Shown here piece by piece: positions 7,320-14,501 of a DNA stretch of 14,514 bases (the stretch's first letter is position 1; the number at the start of each line of letters is the position of its first letter). The position numbers were made by a program, and so were the translations under genes. This DNA comes from CAZAGD01 sp049699975 (GTDB lineage: Bacteria; Desulfobacterota; SM23-61). The notes under the pieces are model-generated. The model had not been told where the DNA came from. It saw only the letters and a program-made list of their open reading frames with translations, and did not search any database. The stretch lies in assembly GCA_049699975.1 (NCBI GenBank), contig JBNAWB010000085.1:1-14514 (forward strand), given 5' to 3'.

Positions 7320-9530
7320 ATGGATATGGAACCGGGTAGCCAAAAAGTGTCGGTCAAAGGAGCTAATTTGCCTTTAAAGCCTTTTAAGGCGGCGCTGAAA
7401 GAGACGACTGATCTTGCCTTATTCGTGCGCACTTCCAGCGAAACTATTTTGGACTGGAATAGGCAAAGAATAGTGGATGCTCTTTTAAGAGAAACGAACA
7501 TTGCCCAAGAGGTGGCCGAAAAAATTAGCCGCGAAGTGGAAGAACAAATTATTTCTTCGAAGATCTCTTTAGTTACCGCACCTTTAATTCGTGAGCTGGT
7601 AGATGCCAAACTAATCGAATATGGCTTGGAAGAAGCGCGGAAAAAGCACACCCGTTTGGGAGTTCCGCTTTATGATGTTGATCAGCTTATCCTCCATCCG
7701 AATCGCGAGAATGCCAACGTTCCCCACGGTCCCGAAGCGACTAATCTTACTTTGGCTGAACGTATAAAAAAAGAGTATGCCCTCCTCAATGTTTTTGCGC
7801 AAGAAATTGGCGACGCCCATATGCGGGGAGATATCCACCTCCATGATTTAGGCTTTATTGACCGGCCCTATTGCTCCGGCCAATCTTTAGAATATATTAA
7901 AAAATTTGGCCTCAATCTGCCCAACTCGCTTTCCATGGCCAAGCCTGCTAAACATCCAGAGGTTTTATTAGCCCACATGGTTAAGTTTGCGGCCGCCTTG
8001 CAAAGTCATTTTGCCGGGGCCATTGGTTGGGATGCGGTCAATCTATTCTTTGCCCCTTATTTAGTAGGACTCAGTGATCGAGAGATCCATCAATTAGCCC
8101 AGATGCTTATTTATGAATTTTCCCAACAGGCTGTGGCCCGAGGCGGCCAAGCCATTTTTACGGACATTAACCTTTACTGGGAAGTACCTAAACATTTCGA
8201 AAAAGTTATGGCCATCGGTCCCGGAGGAGAATTTACGGGCAAAACTTATGCAGAATATGCCCCCGAAGCACAAAGATTCGTTTGGGCCCTCTTTGATGTT
8301 TACCGGGAAGGGGATGCCGTGGGTAGGCCCTTCTTCTTTCCCAAACCTTTGGTACACATTACGGAAAAATTCTTTCAGACCCCAGGCCATTTGGACTTTT
8401 TAGCTCATATCTGTGAAGTGGCGGCCGAAAAAGGAAATACTTACTTTGTCTTTGACCGAGGGAGCACAGCCAAAGTCTCCGAATGCTGTCGGTTGAGTTT
8501 CAAATTAGAAGAAGCTGACCTGGAAGATGCCCAATACCCTTGGCGGATGCGCTATTGTGCTTTGCAGAATGTTACCCTGAACTTACCACGTCTGGCCTAT
8601 CAAAGCGCGGGCAGTGATGAGCAGCTTTTTACTAAAATTGCGCAAGTTTTCAATATAGCTGTGCAAGCTCATCTGCAGAAGAAAGCGTTCTTAGAGAGAT
8701 TATTGGCCTTGGGAGCAGAGGGCCCGTTAGCTCTGCTGACCATGAATAAAGATGGCCTGCCTTATTTGCGGCTGGCGCGAGCCACTTATTTAATTGGCAT
8801 GGTGGGCCTTAATGAAATGGTGCAAATCCACTTAGGGAAGCAACTCCATGAATCTGATGAAGCCTTGAAATTTGGGTTGAAGGTAATTGCTTATATGAAG
8901 CTCCTGGCTGACAAAATGAGTCGCCAATATAATATGCGCTTCGTTTTGGAACAAACACCTGCGGAATCGACAGCCTACCGTTTTGCCAAGCTTGATCTAC
9001 GCGACTTTTCTCCGCGCGCGGGCTATATTGTCAAGGGTGATATTTCCCGGGGCGAAATTTACTATAGCAATTCTACCTACTTAAATGTGGGCGCCCCTCT
9101 GAACCCGATTGACCGGGTGCGCAAAGAGGGTCTCTTCCACCCCTTGATAGAAGCAGGTGCTCTAACTCACCTTTGGTTGGGAGAGGCGCGGCCGTCTAAA
9201 GATTCCTTAGCCAACTTCATCATTAAAGTTTTCCGAAATTCGCAAAACGACCAAATCGCCTTTTCCCCAGAATTTACGGCTTGCCCTGATTGCGCCAGAA
9301 CATCCCGTGGCCTGCAAGAAAAATGTCCTTACTGCGGTTCAGCTAATGTGGAAGGAATTACCCGGATAACTGGTTACTTTACCAAGATCTCCAGTTGGAA
9401 TAAAGGCAAATTGGGAGAATTAAAGGACCGCTTCCGCAATCAGAATTATTTCTTAGAAAAAGATGGGGGAAAAGCTAAAGATAGCCGTCCTGCGCTGTCT
9501 CGAGAAGAAACTTCCAGAACCTTTATCTGA
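7320..9530 (+). CDS. nrdD: Anaerobic (class III) ribonucleoside-triphosphate reductase
   Basis: This glycyl-radical enzyme reduces ribonucleoside triphosphates to dNTPs without oxygen. The 736-residue length is normal. From the N-terminus it has an ATP-cone allosteric domain (about residues 35-130, FVRTSSET to KKHTRLGVPLYD) and then the ten-stranded barrel. C185 in RPYCSGQ and C389/C390 in SECCRLSF sit about 205 residues apart, as do the two active-site cysteines of phage T4 NrdD. A C-terminal zinc site has C655, C658, C669 and C672. The radical glycine is G685 in RITGYF, followed by SWNKGK. The run GGGGGA (7314-7319) touches the ATG at 7320, so the in-frame ATG at 7326 has better spacing and may be the true start, a difference of two residues. 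A promoter with NrdR-like boxes precedes it. A redoxin and the activase follow, suggesting thiol-driven rather than formate-driven reduction. Confidence 0.96.
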   Translation: MDMEPGSQKVSVKGANLPLKPFKAALKETTDLALFVRTSSETILDWNRQRIVDALLRETNIAQEVAEKISREVEEQIISSKISLVTAPLIRELVDAKLIEYGLEEARKKHTRLGVPLYDVDQLILHPNRENANVPHGPEATNLTLAERIKKEYALLNVFAQEIGDAHMRGDIHLHDLGFIDRPYCSGQSLEYIKKFGLNLPNSLSMAKPAKHPEVLLAHMVKFAAALQSHFAGAIGWDAVNLFFAPYLVGLSDREIHQLAQMLIYEFSQQAVARGGQAIFTDINLYWEVPKHFEKVMAIGPGGEFTGKTYAEYAPEAQRFVWALFDVYREGDAVGRPFFFPKPLVHITEKFFQTPGHLDFLAHICEVAAEKGNTYFVFDRGSTAKVSECCRLSFKLEEADLEDAQYPWRMRYCALQNVTLNLPRLAYQSAGSDEQLFTKIAQVFNIAVQAHLQKKAFLERLLALGAEGPLALLTMNKDGLPYLRLARATYLIGMVGLNEMVQIHLGKQLHESDEALKFGLKVIAYMKLLADKMSRQYNMRFVLEQTPAESTAYRFAKLDLRDFSPRAGYIVKGDISRGEIYYSNSTYLNVGAPLNPIDRVRKEGLFHPLIEAGALTHLWLGEARPSKDSLANFIIKVFRNSQNDQIAFSPEFTACPDCARTSRGLQEKCPYCGSANVEGITRITGYFTKISSWNKGKLGELKDRFRNQNYFLEKDGGKAKDSRPALSREETSRTFI

Positions 9531-9540
9531 GGCGAAAAAT

Positions 9541-9556
9541 GATAATGCTAATTATC
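9541..9556. other. Short hairpin between nrdD and the redoxin gene
   Basis: GATAAT (9541-9546) and ATTATC (9551-9556) form a perfect 6-bp stem with a GCTA loop, 10 bases after the nrdD stop. It is AT-rich and has no T-run after it, so it is not a convincing terminator. It may mark an mRNA processing or stability point in the nrd operon, or be chance. Confidence 0.25.
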
Positions 9557-9599
9557 GGCTAAGAGAAAATTTTCATGGCCCCAAAGGAGGAAAGGAGAA

Positions 9600-9848
9600 A
9601 TGACTCTTTTTGTCAAAGAAGGATGCCCTAAGTGTGAATACGTGAAAAAAAGCGTCGATTTGGCTAAGTTAGGGGTTAAAGTAGAAGTGTTAAGTCCGGA
9701 CAATCCAGATTCTTTAGCTCATTTAGCCTGGCACGAATTAGTAAAAGTAGCCGAAACGCAAATGCCTATCTTAGTCTTGGACGACTCTTCTTCGCTTACG
9801 GGAGCCATACGCATAAAGAATTATCTCCTTTCCCTCGGTCAAAATTAG
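9600..9848 (+). CDS. Glutaredoxin/NrdH-like redoxin (CPKC)
   Basis: This 82-residue thioredoxin-fold protein opens directly with beta-1, FVKEGCPKC. The redox dithiol is C9-P10-K11-C12, and the cis-proline expected in the fold is P56 in TQMPILVL. The size is that of glutaredoxin/NrdH rather than thioredoxin. The start has a strong double Shine-Dalgarno region, AAAGGAGG (9583-9590) and AAGGAG (9592-9597), suggesting high translation. It lies 69 bp after nrdD and 37 bp before nrdG. Known class III reductases of the NrdD2 and NrdD3 subtypes take electrons from a thioredoxin or NrdH-type redoxin instead of formate. This location makes the same job likely here, as inference. The protein could instead be a general glutaredoxin-like carrier. 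Confidence 0.82.
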   Translation: MTLFVKEGCPKCEYVKKSVDLAKLGVKVEVLSPDNPDSLAHLAWHELVKVAETQMPILVLDDSSSLTGAIRIKNYLLSLGQN

Positions 9849-9885
9849 GCAGAGATTTTTGGCAATTATTTAACCCCCAAGATAT

Positions 9886-10668
9886 ATGGTTTATTCAATC
9901 AAAGGGTTTTTAGAGACTTCCTTTTCCGATTGGCCTGGGAAAGTGGCGGCTGTTCTCTTCCTCCCCTATTGCAATTTTCGTTGTCTTTATTGCCATAATT
10001 ATGAACTTGTCCTTCGTCCAGAAAAATTCCCCGACTTTCCCCTTTCCGAAATAATTAAAAAAATCTCCTTAAACCGCGAATGGATCGATGGCGTCTGCCT
10101 CACTGGAGGAGAACCAACCATCCATCGCTGGCTCCCCGCGCTCCTCCGTTTTTTAAAGGAAAAATTGGGGCAGGATATGCTTATTAAGCTGGACACCAAT
10201 GGTTCCGCACCTCAGGTCTTGGAAAAACTCATTCAAGAAAATTTAGTAGATTATGTGGCTATGGACTTGAAAGCGCCCCTAACCATAGAGCGCTACGAAG
10301 AGATGGTGGGGGTTTCTCTTGGGGAAGATGGCTTAGGCAACATTCAAAAAAGCATAGCCATCCTTCTTTCTCAGAAAGTCGATCATGAATTCCGGACTAC
10401 TATAGTTCCGGCTCTTCTCCAAGAAAAGGAAATTTATGAAATGGCGCGCACAATTAAAGGCGCGAAACGTTATACTCTGCAAAACTTTAATCCGCGCCAA
10501 ACTTTAGCGGAAAGCTTACGCCACTTTAAACCTTTGGATGAATCTACTTTACAACGCCTGCAGAAAAAAGTTACAGAAATAATAGGGGCGAATAATTGCC
10601 TAAATAAATCCCAAATTAAGCAAGAAAAAATCTGTCCAGACAAAGCGTGGGTTTCTGGCGCAAATTAA
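9886..10668 (+). CDS. nrdG: Anaerobic ribonucleotide reductase activating enzyme, radical SAM (NrdG2-type)
   Basis: This radical S-adenosylmethionine protein installs the glycyl radical on NrdD. The [4Fe-4S] motif CNFRCLYC provides C29, C33 and C36, preceded by a DWPGK segment typical of NrdG/PflA-type activases. LTGGEPT (about residues 73-79) is the SAM-binding GGE motif. At 260 residues it is much longer than the E. coli enzyme (about 155) and fits the longer NrdG2-like group. The tail after about residue 230 is extra and has two more cysteines, C238 and C250, which might bind metal. No good Shine-Dalgarno precedes the ATG, but an in-frame stop lies 15 bases upstream, so translation may depend on coupling to the redoxin gene. 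gmhA follows after 18 bp. Confidence 0.92.
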   Translation: MVYSIKGFLETSFSDWPGKVAAVLFLPYCNFRCLYCHNYELVLRPEKFPDFPLSEIIKKISLNREWIDGVCLTGGEPTIHRWLPALLRFLKEKLGQDMLIKLDTNGSAPQVLEKLIQENLVDYVAMDLKAPLTIERYEEMVGVSLGEDGLGNIQKSIAILLSQKVDHEFRTTIVPALLQEKEIYEMARTIKGAKRYTLQNFNPRQTLAESLRHFKPLDESTLQRLQKKVTEIIGANNCLNKSQIKQEKICPDKAWVSGAN

Positions 10669-10686
10669 TTTGAAAAGGCAACTTAA

Positions 10687-11265
10687 ATGAAAGAGGCCAT
10701 CACCAGAATAATCCAAGAAAGCGTTGATTTAAAATTGCGCTTTGGGCAAAAAAATGGGGAAACTCTGAGCCAGGTAATTAGGCTTATTGTCGAAGCTTTT
10801 AAAGCCGGTAACAAACTCCTCCTTTTTGGGAATGGGGGGTCGGCTGCTGATGCTCAACACTTAGCCGCGGAGTTTATTAACCGCTACTTGATTGAGCGCC
10901 CCTCTTTACCGGCCATCGCGCTGACTACCGATACTTCGGTAATTACCAGCATAAGCAATGACTATAGTTTCCAAGACGTTTTTGTAAAGCAGATCAAAGC
11001 TTTGGGAAAAGCCGGAGATGTGGCCATAGGTATCTCCACCAGTGGCGCCTCGGTCAATGTCATCAAAGGAATAAAAGTGGCCAAGGAAATGGGCCTAAAA
11101 ACTATTGCTTTAGTCGGGGGAGAGGGAGGAGAACTGGCCAAGATCGCTGATTTAGCTTTAGTCGTGGAGTCGACCAGCACGCCGCGCATTCAGGAAGTGC
11201 ATATTACCATTGGTCATATTATCTGCGAAATGGTTGATCTCATGCTTTTCCAAAAACCCCTTTAG
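10687..11265 (+). CDS. gmhA: Sedoheptulose-7-phosphate isomerase (phosphoheptose isomerase)
   Basis: This enzyme converts sedoheptulose 7-phosphate to D-glycero-D-manno-heptose 7-phosphate, the first step of ADP-heptose synthesis for the LPS inner core. The 192-residue SIS-domain protein is of normal length. It shows the family signature FGNGGSAADAQH (about 47-58) and the phosphate-binding STSGAS. The zinc/catalytic residues H58, E62, Q169 and H177 correspond in spacing to H61, E65, Q172 and H180 of E. coli GmhA. AAGG (10675-10678) sits 8 bases before the ATG. It lies 18 bp after nrdG and 12 bp before the next gene, so it appears to belong to the nrd transcript. Other heptose genes (hldE, gmhB, hldD) are not in the window. 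Confidence 0.94.
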   Translation: MKEAITRIIQESVDLKLRFGQKNGETLSQVIRLIVEAFKAGNKLLLFGNGGSAADAQHLAAEFINRYLIERPSLPAIALTTDTSVITSISNDYSFQDVFVKQIKALGKAGDVAIGISTSGASVNVIKGIKVAKEMGLKTIALVGGEGGELAKIADLALVVESTSTPRIQEVHITIGHIICEMVDLMLFQKPL

Positions 11266-11277
11266 GGGAGGCGGCTT

Positions 11278-12285
11278 ATGGCAAGGTTGAAAAAGGGCTG
11301 GTTCATTAAGCCTATTTCTTTGGCCGGCGTGCGCACTTCTTCCCTTAAGGGGAAAAAGAGCCTGGTGAACACGCAGGACTTCGCCCATCCTCTGCAGGCG
11401 CCAGTCACTTTTAAAGATTTTTGGACCGCTCTGCCCCGCATCTTGGCGGCCCAGGATTTTCGAGAATTAATCGCCCGCCTCAAAAAAGCCTACTTAAAAA
11501 ACAGGCCTATTCTCTTAGGCATGGGCGCTCATCCCATCAAAGTAGGCTTAAGTCCTTTAATAATTCAGCTTATGGAAAAAGGGGTCCTTCATGGGGTAGC
11601 GATGAATGGGGCGGGCATTATCCATGATTTTGAGATCGCTTTTGCGGGAAAAACATCGGAAGATGTGGCCGTCGAAATCAGCCGCGGATCCTTTGGCATG
11701 ACCAGGGAAACCGGGAAATTTCTCAATCAGGCCATCAAAGAAGGATGGGCTAAAAGATGGGGGCTGGGGTATGCGGTGGGCGAAATGATCTGGCGGGAGA
11801 AATTTCCCTTTTGGGAAATGAGTATCACTGCGGCCGGAGTACGGTTGGGCATTCCCGTGACTGTCCATGTGGGAATCGGTACAGATATTATCCATATGCA
11901 CCCCGAAGCCCAGGGGGAAGCCATAGGAGGAGCGAGCCACATAGATTTTCGCCTTTTCGCGAAATTAATTTCCCAGCTGGAAGGCGGAGTTTATTTAAAC
12001 TTAGGTTCGGCAGTAATTTTGCCTGAAGTCTTCTTGAAAGCCTTGACTCTGGCCCGCAATTTAGGGCACAGAGTAAAAGATTTTACCACCGCTAATATGG
12101 ATTTTATTCCCCATTACCGCCCTTTAACTAATGTGGTCCGCCGCCCTACGCTGAGCGGCGGAAAGGGGTTTCACTTTACTGGCCACCATGAAATAATGTT
12201 TCCCCTTTTAGTGGCCGCCCTTTTAGAAGAAATCACCACCGCGGAAGAGCCTCGGGCGGCTCCCAAATTTCGGCGGGCTAAATAA
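11278..12285 (+). CDS. Deoxyhypusine-synthase-like protein, substrate unknown
   Basis: This 335-residue protein resembles deoxyhypusine synthase in a NAD-binding segment, NGAGIIHDFEIAFAG (110-124), equivalent to the TAGG-EED segment of true enzymes, and in a C-terminal HHEIMFPLLVAALL (303-316). GIGTDIIHMHP and the segment NMDFIPHYRP are also distinctive. Bacteria have no eIF5A, so the classical reaction is not expected; related bacterial proteins include homospermidine synthases. The catalytic lysine of deoxyhypusine synthase lies in an SWGK context. Here SGGK (293-296, K296) is a possible but unproven counterpart, about six residues closer to the FPLLVA motif. GGGGAGG (11265-11271) precedes the ATG at good distance. 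It lies 12 bp after gmhA as the last gene of the operon, and its end overlaps the opposing gene by 8 bp. Fold assignment is fairly firm; function is not known. Confidence 0.68.
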   Translation: MARLKKGWFIKPISLAGVRTSSLKGKKSLVNTQDFAHPLQAPVTFKDFWTALPRILAAQDFRELIARLKKAYLKNRPILLGMGAHPIKVGLSPLIIQLMEKGVLHGVAMNGAGIIHDFEIAFAGKTSEDVAVEISRGSFGMTRETGKFLNQAIKEGWAKRWGLGYAVGEMIWREKFPFWEMSITAAGVRLGIPVTVHVGIGTDIIHMHPEAQGEAIGGASHIDFRLFAKLISQLEGGVYLNLGSAVILPEVFLKALTLARNLGHRVKDFTTANMDFIPHYRPLTNVVRRPTLSGGKGFHFTGHHEIMFPLLVAALLEEITTAEEPRAAPKFRRAK

Positions 12286-13081
12286 GCTTTTTTAAGGCCT
12301 GTAAATTGGGTAAGAGGTGTTCTTTTAAGTGGGGCTCGATGGTAAGAATGGGGTGCAAATGGTGGGCCCGCAGCAAAGAGAAGAGGGTGGCAAAATCTAT
12401 CAAGCCCTGGCCTAAAGGTAAATGTTCGTCTGCTTGCCGATGATTGTCATGCAGATGAATTTCCAAAAGAAAGGGGGCAAGAATTTCTATCCATTGTCCG
12501 AGGGCCACCTGGGAGAAGATATGACCGTGACCCGTATCAAAACAATAGCCGAAAAAGGGCGAGTTTACAGCTTGGAGGAGTTTGTACAGAATGGAGGGAT
12601 TTTCTTCAAAAACATTTTCTATGGCCAAGGGCACCGAAAGTTTTTCGGCCATTTTGACTAACGGCCGCCAAGTAAGCAAGCTTTTTTCTAACCATAAATC
12701 TACGTCATCATCGTAACGGAAACGGTCATATCCGGGATGAAAAATTATGGTGCGCGGAGAGAAAAGAGGAACAAGGTCCATAACTTGATGAAAACGCCAG
12801 AGAGTAACCTGCCAAATTTGGGTGTCCACTGCTCCCGGATTTAAATCCATAAAAGGGGCATGGAAAGTAATAGATAAATTTCTTTCCTTTAAATGTTGAG
12901 CAATTTTTTCCGCTTCGGTCCAACTTAACCGGTCAAGCATGTCGGCACTGAAATATATTTCTGGTTGTATCCCCATTTCTAAAATCGAGGATAAATTCTC
13001 GGCGAGCATGGGAAAGGGGATGTTAACCTGGATTTTTTTTAATATTTCTTCCATCCGGTTATTGGTGGCAGTCAAAATCAA
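12278..13081 (-). CDS. TIM-barrel sugar phosphate isomerase/AP-endonuclease-family protein
   Basis: This 267-residue protein belongs to the xylose-isomerase-like TIM-barrel superfamily. Strand-end motifs appear in order: FHAPF (H74), IIFHPGY (H115), LAIENVFE (E155), CFDTGHGH (D182, H185), EIHLHDN (H209/H211) and TIEPH (E249). Together these make a typical divalent-metal site. The longest open start is a TTG at 13081-13079 whose bases overlap the TGA of the upstream gene (TTGA), consistent with translational coupling; AAGGA lies just upstream. The first ATG is codon 10 (13054-13052) and has no Shine-Dalgarno, though the conserved barrel begins only near residue 17, so a start there is possible. 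It is the last gene of the hpt operon. The substrate cannot be read from sequence; endonuclease IV is an alternative but the protein is short for that family. Confidence 0.82.
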   Translation of the reverse strand: MILTATNNRMEEILKKIQVNIPFPMLAENLSSILEMGIQPEIYFSADMLDRLSWTEAEKIAQHLKERNLSITFHAPFMDLNPGAVDTQIWQVTLWRFHQVMDLVPLFSPRTIIFHPGYDRFRYDDDVDLWLEKSLLTWRPLVKMAEKLSVPLAIENVFEENPSILYKLLQAVNSPFFGYCFDTGHGHIFSQVALGQWIEILAPFLLEIHLHDNHRQADEHLPLGQGLIDFATLFSLLRAHHLHPILTIEPHLKEHLLPNLQALKKLI

Positions 13082-13866
13082 GTTCCTTTCTGCGAACTGA
13101 CGACTTCTACCTGAAAATTAGAGATCTTTTTGGCGGAAGCTTGGTCCTCATAAAATTTCGTAAAAACAATCATGAAGGGAATTGCTTTTCCCGGAGGGAT
13201 ATTTACATTAGCGAAAGTCTCTCCAAATTGGGCCGCCAGGCTCTTTTCTATAGCCTCAGGAGGAAAATTTTTAAGATCTTCTTCCAGGAGAATGTTGCCG
13301 CAGTAACTCGTCTGCTCCTCGATTTTACTACCCTGAGCATCTAAAAGGGTGCCTTTAACTTTTATAAAGCTGCGGGGCTCAGGCCAGCGGTTCACCGCTT
13401 CTCCCTCCACGACAAAAATCCTCTGGCGGTGTTTGTTTTCTAAATAATAGCTCCTTATTTTTTCCAAAGAGATAAAGCCCGGCCCGCTTTGCTTAAGCCC
13501 GAGGTATGACCTCAGCATAGAATAATAATAATGACCTTTTTCTTTAAGGAAAGAGTTCGGGCCGAGCTGTCCTAATCCATAGATTAAACCGGCCAGGATT
13601 AGAAATATAAGCAAAATCAGCGCACCTCTTCTGGCCGCCGAAGATTTTGGTGGAGTCCGGACTTTAATTTTTTGTTCACCTGGCCCAGAAATTTGAACGG
13701 GAGCTGCCGGAATTTCAGCTTCCCGCGGTGCGGCCGGAGGCGCAGGCTCTGGGGAGATAAAAAAGATGTGTTGGCATTTAGAACAGCGCGCCTTGGCTCC
13801 TCCCGCAGGGAGACGGTCCTCGGCTAATTTAAATTTGGTCAAACAACTTGGACAGGTGATGATCAT
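13078..13866 (-). CDS. Zinc-ribbon (MJ0042) and DUF3426 single-pass membrane protein
   Basis: This 262-residue protein begins with a zinc ribbon, CPSC (C5, C8) and CSKC (C28, C31), of the MJ0042 type. A proline/alanine-rich linker (about 40-75) leads to one hydrophobic transmembrane helix at about 81-99 preceded by arginines. The C-terminal 160 residues resemble DUF3426: FVVEGEAVNRW, an IKVKGTLLDAQG segment, and a late segment IPFMIVF. The topology implied is a cytoplasmic zinc ribbon and an extracytoplasmic DUF3426 domain. The start is fixed: an in-frame stop lies two codons upstream (13875-13873). A Shine-Dalgarno-like GAAAGGA lies unusually far away, about 21 bases, so initiation may rely on coupling. 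It is 38 bp after hpt and overlaps the next gene by 4 bases. Function is unknown. Confidence 0.85.
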   Translation of the reverse strand: MIITCPSCLTKFKLAEDRLPAGGAKARCSKCQHIFFISPEPAPPAAPREAEIPAAPVQISGPGEQKIKVRTPPKSSAARRGALILLIFLILAGLIYGLGQLGPNSFLKEKGHYYYSMLRSYLGLKQSGPGFISLEKIRSYYLENKHRQRIFVVEGEAVNRWPEPRSFIKVKGTLLDAQGSKIEEQTSYCGNILLEEDLKNFPPEAIEKSLAAQFGETFANVNIPPGKAIPFMIVFTKFYEDQASAKKISNFQVEVVSSQKGT

Positions 13867-13904
13867 TTTGCTTTATAAAAAATTTTTTCCTTTCGGCATC
13901 ATGA

Positions 13905-14408
13905 TTAGATAATATAAATGCCGCGCAAGTTGCGGTATTCTTCGGCGCAATCCAATCCATAGCCGACCACGAAATGGTCCGGAATTTTAAAGCCGATGTA
14001 ATCGGCCTCAAAATTTACTCGCCGCCGCTGGGGTTTGTCTAAAAGGGCTACTACTTTTAAGGAACGGGGCCGGCGGGCTTTTAAACATCGGCAGAGGTAG
14101 CGCAGGGTAATGCCGGTATCTATAATGTCTTCGATTACTAAGACATCCTTGCCTTTAATGGGCATTTCCAAATCTTTGGTTAGTTTTATTTTCCCTGAAG
14201 AACATTGCCCCGCACCATAGCTGGCCAAGCGGACAAAATCCATTTTCACAGGGATAGTCATCTTGCGGGCCAAATCAGCCATAAAAATAAAGGCGCCTTT
14301 CAATATACCCACCAAAAGAACTTCTTTTCCGGCGTAATCTCGGGATATTTGCCGCGCCAGAACCCTAACCTTTTTTTGAACTTCCTTCTCTGATAACAGT
14401 AGCTTCAT
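13905..14408 (-). CDS. hpt: Hypoxanthine phosphoribosyltransferase
   Basis: This purine-salvage enzyme transfers the phosphoribosyl group of PRPP to hypoxanthine or guanine, giving IMP or GMP. The 167-residue product is slightly shorter than the usual 175-180. LLVGILKGAFIFMADL (31-46) is the characteristic N-terminal segment. The PRPP motif VLVIEDIIDTGITL (89-102) contains E93/D94, and D97 is the likely catalytic base. The purine-binding end is FVVGYGLDCAEEYRNL. The start matches the family N-terminus, but no Shine-Dalgarno is visible and the predicted transcription start is only a few bases before the ATG. It heads an operon with the zinc-ribbon/DUF3426 gene and the TIM-barrel gene. The identification is secure. 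Confidence 0.95.
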   Translation of the reverse strand: MKLLLSEKEVQKKVRVLARQISRDYAGKEVLLVGILKGAFIFMADLARKMTIPVKMDFVRLASYGAGQCSSGKIKLTKDLEMPIKGKDVLVIEDIIDTGITLRYLCRCLKARRPRSLKVVALLDKPQRRRVNFEADYIGFKIPDHFVVGYGLDCAEEYRNLRGIYII

Positions 14409-14418
14409 AATGGAATTG

Positions 14419-14447
14419 AGTATATTTATTTTTAAAAAAAATGTAAA
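14419..14447 (-). promoter_or_regulatory. Promoter of the hpt operon
   Basis: On the - strand, TTTACA (14447-14442) is a 5/6 match to the -35 hexamer, and after exactly 17 bp TATACT (14424-14419) is a 5/6 match to the -10. The spacer is an A/T-run sequence. The start point would fall near 14412, only about 4-6 bases before the hpt ATG (14408-14406), predicting a leaderless or nearly leaderless mRNA. Confidence 0.65.
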
Positions 14448-14458
14448 GATAGAATTTG

Positions 14459-14501
14459 GCCTGACCGTCGATCACTTTTGAAATTCGTACCTACTTCAGG
14501 C
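14459..14501. repeat. Imperfectly supported inverted repeat at the window end
   Basis: GCCTGA (14459-14464) and TCAGGC (14496-14501) are exact reverse complements flanking 31 bases. The right arm runs into a purine-rich GGGAGGGAGAGAG end. It lies upstream of the hpt promoter. It may be an edge of an intergenic repeat or chance; the window stops too soon to tell. Confidence 0.25.

Noticed and set aside
8113..8403. 96-residue open frame inside nrdD on the + strand
   Set aside because: It lies wholly within the well-supported nrdD frame, has no ribosome site and no recognisable domain.
11557..11942. Antisense open frames across the DHS-like gene
   Set aside because: The composition (Pro, His, Ser rich) is typical of out-of-frame translation of a real gene, and there is no ribosome site or domain.
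12422..12661. + strand open frame opposite the TIM-barrel gene
   Set aside because: It is antisense to a gene with a full set of metal-site motifs, and its translation has no family character.
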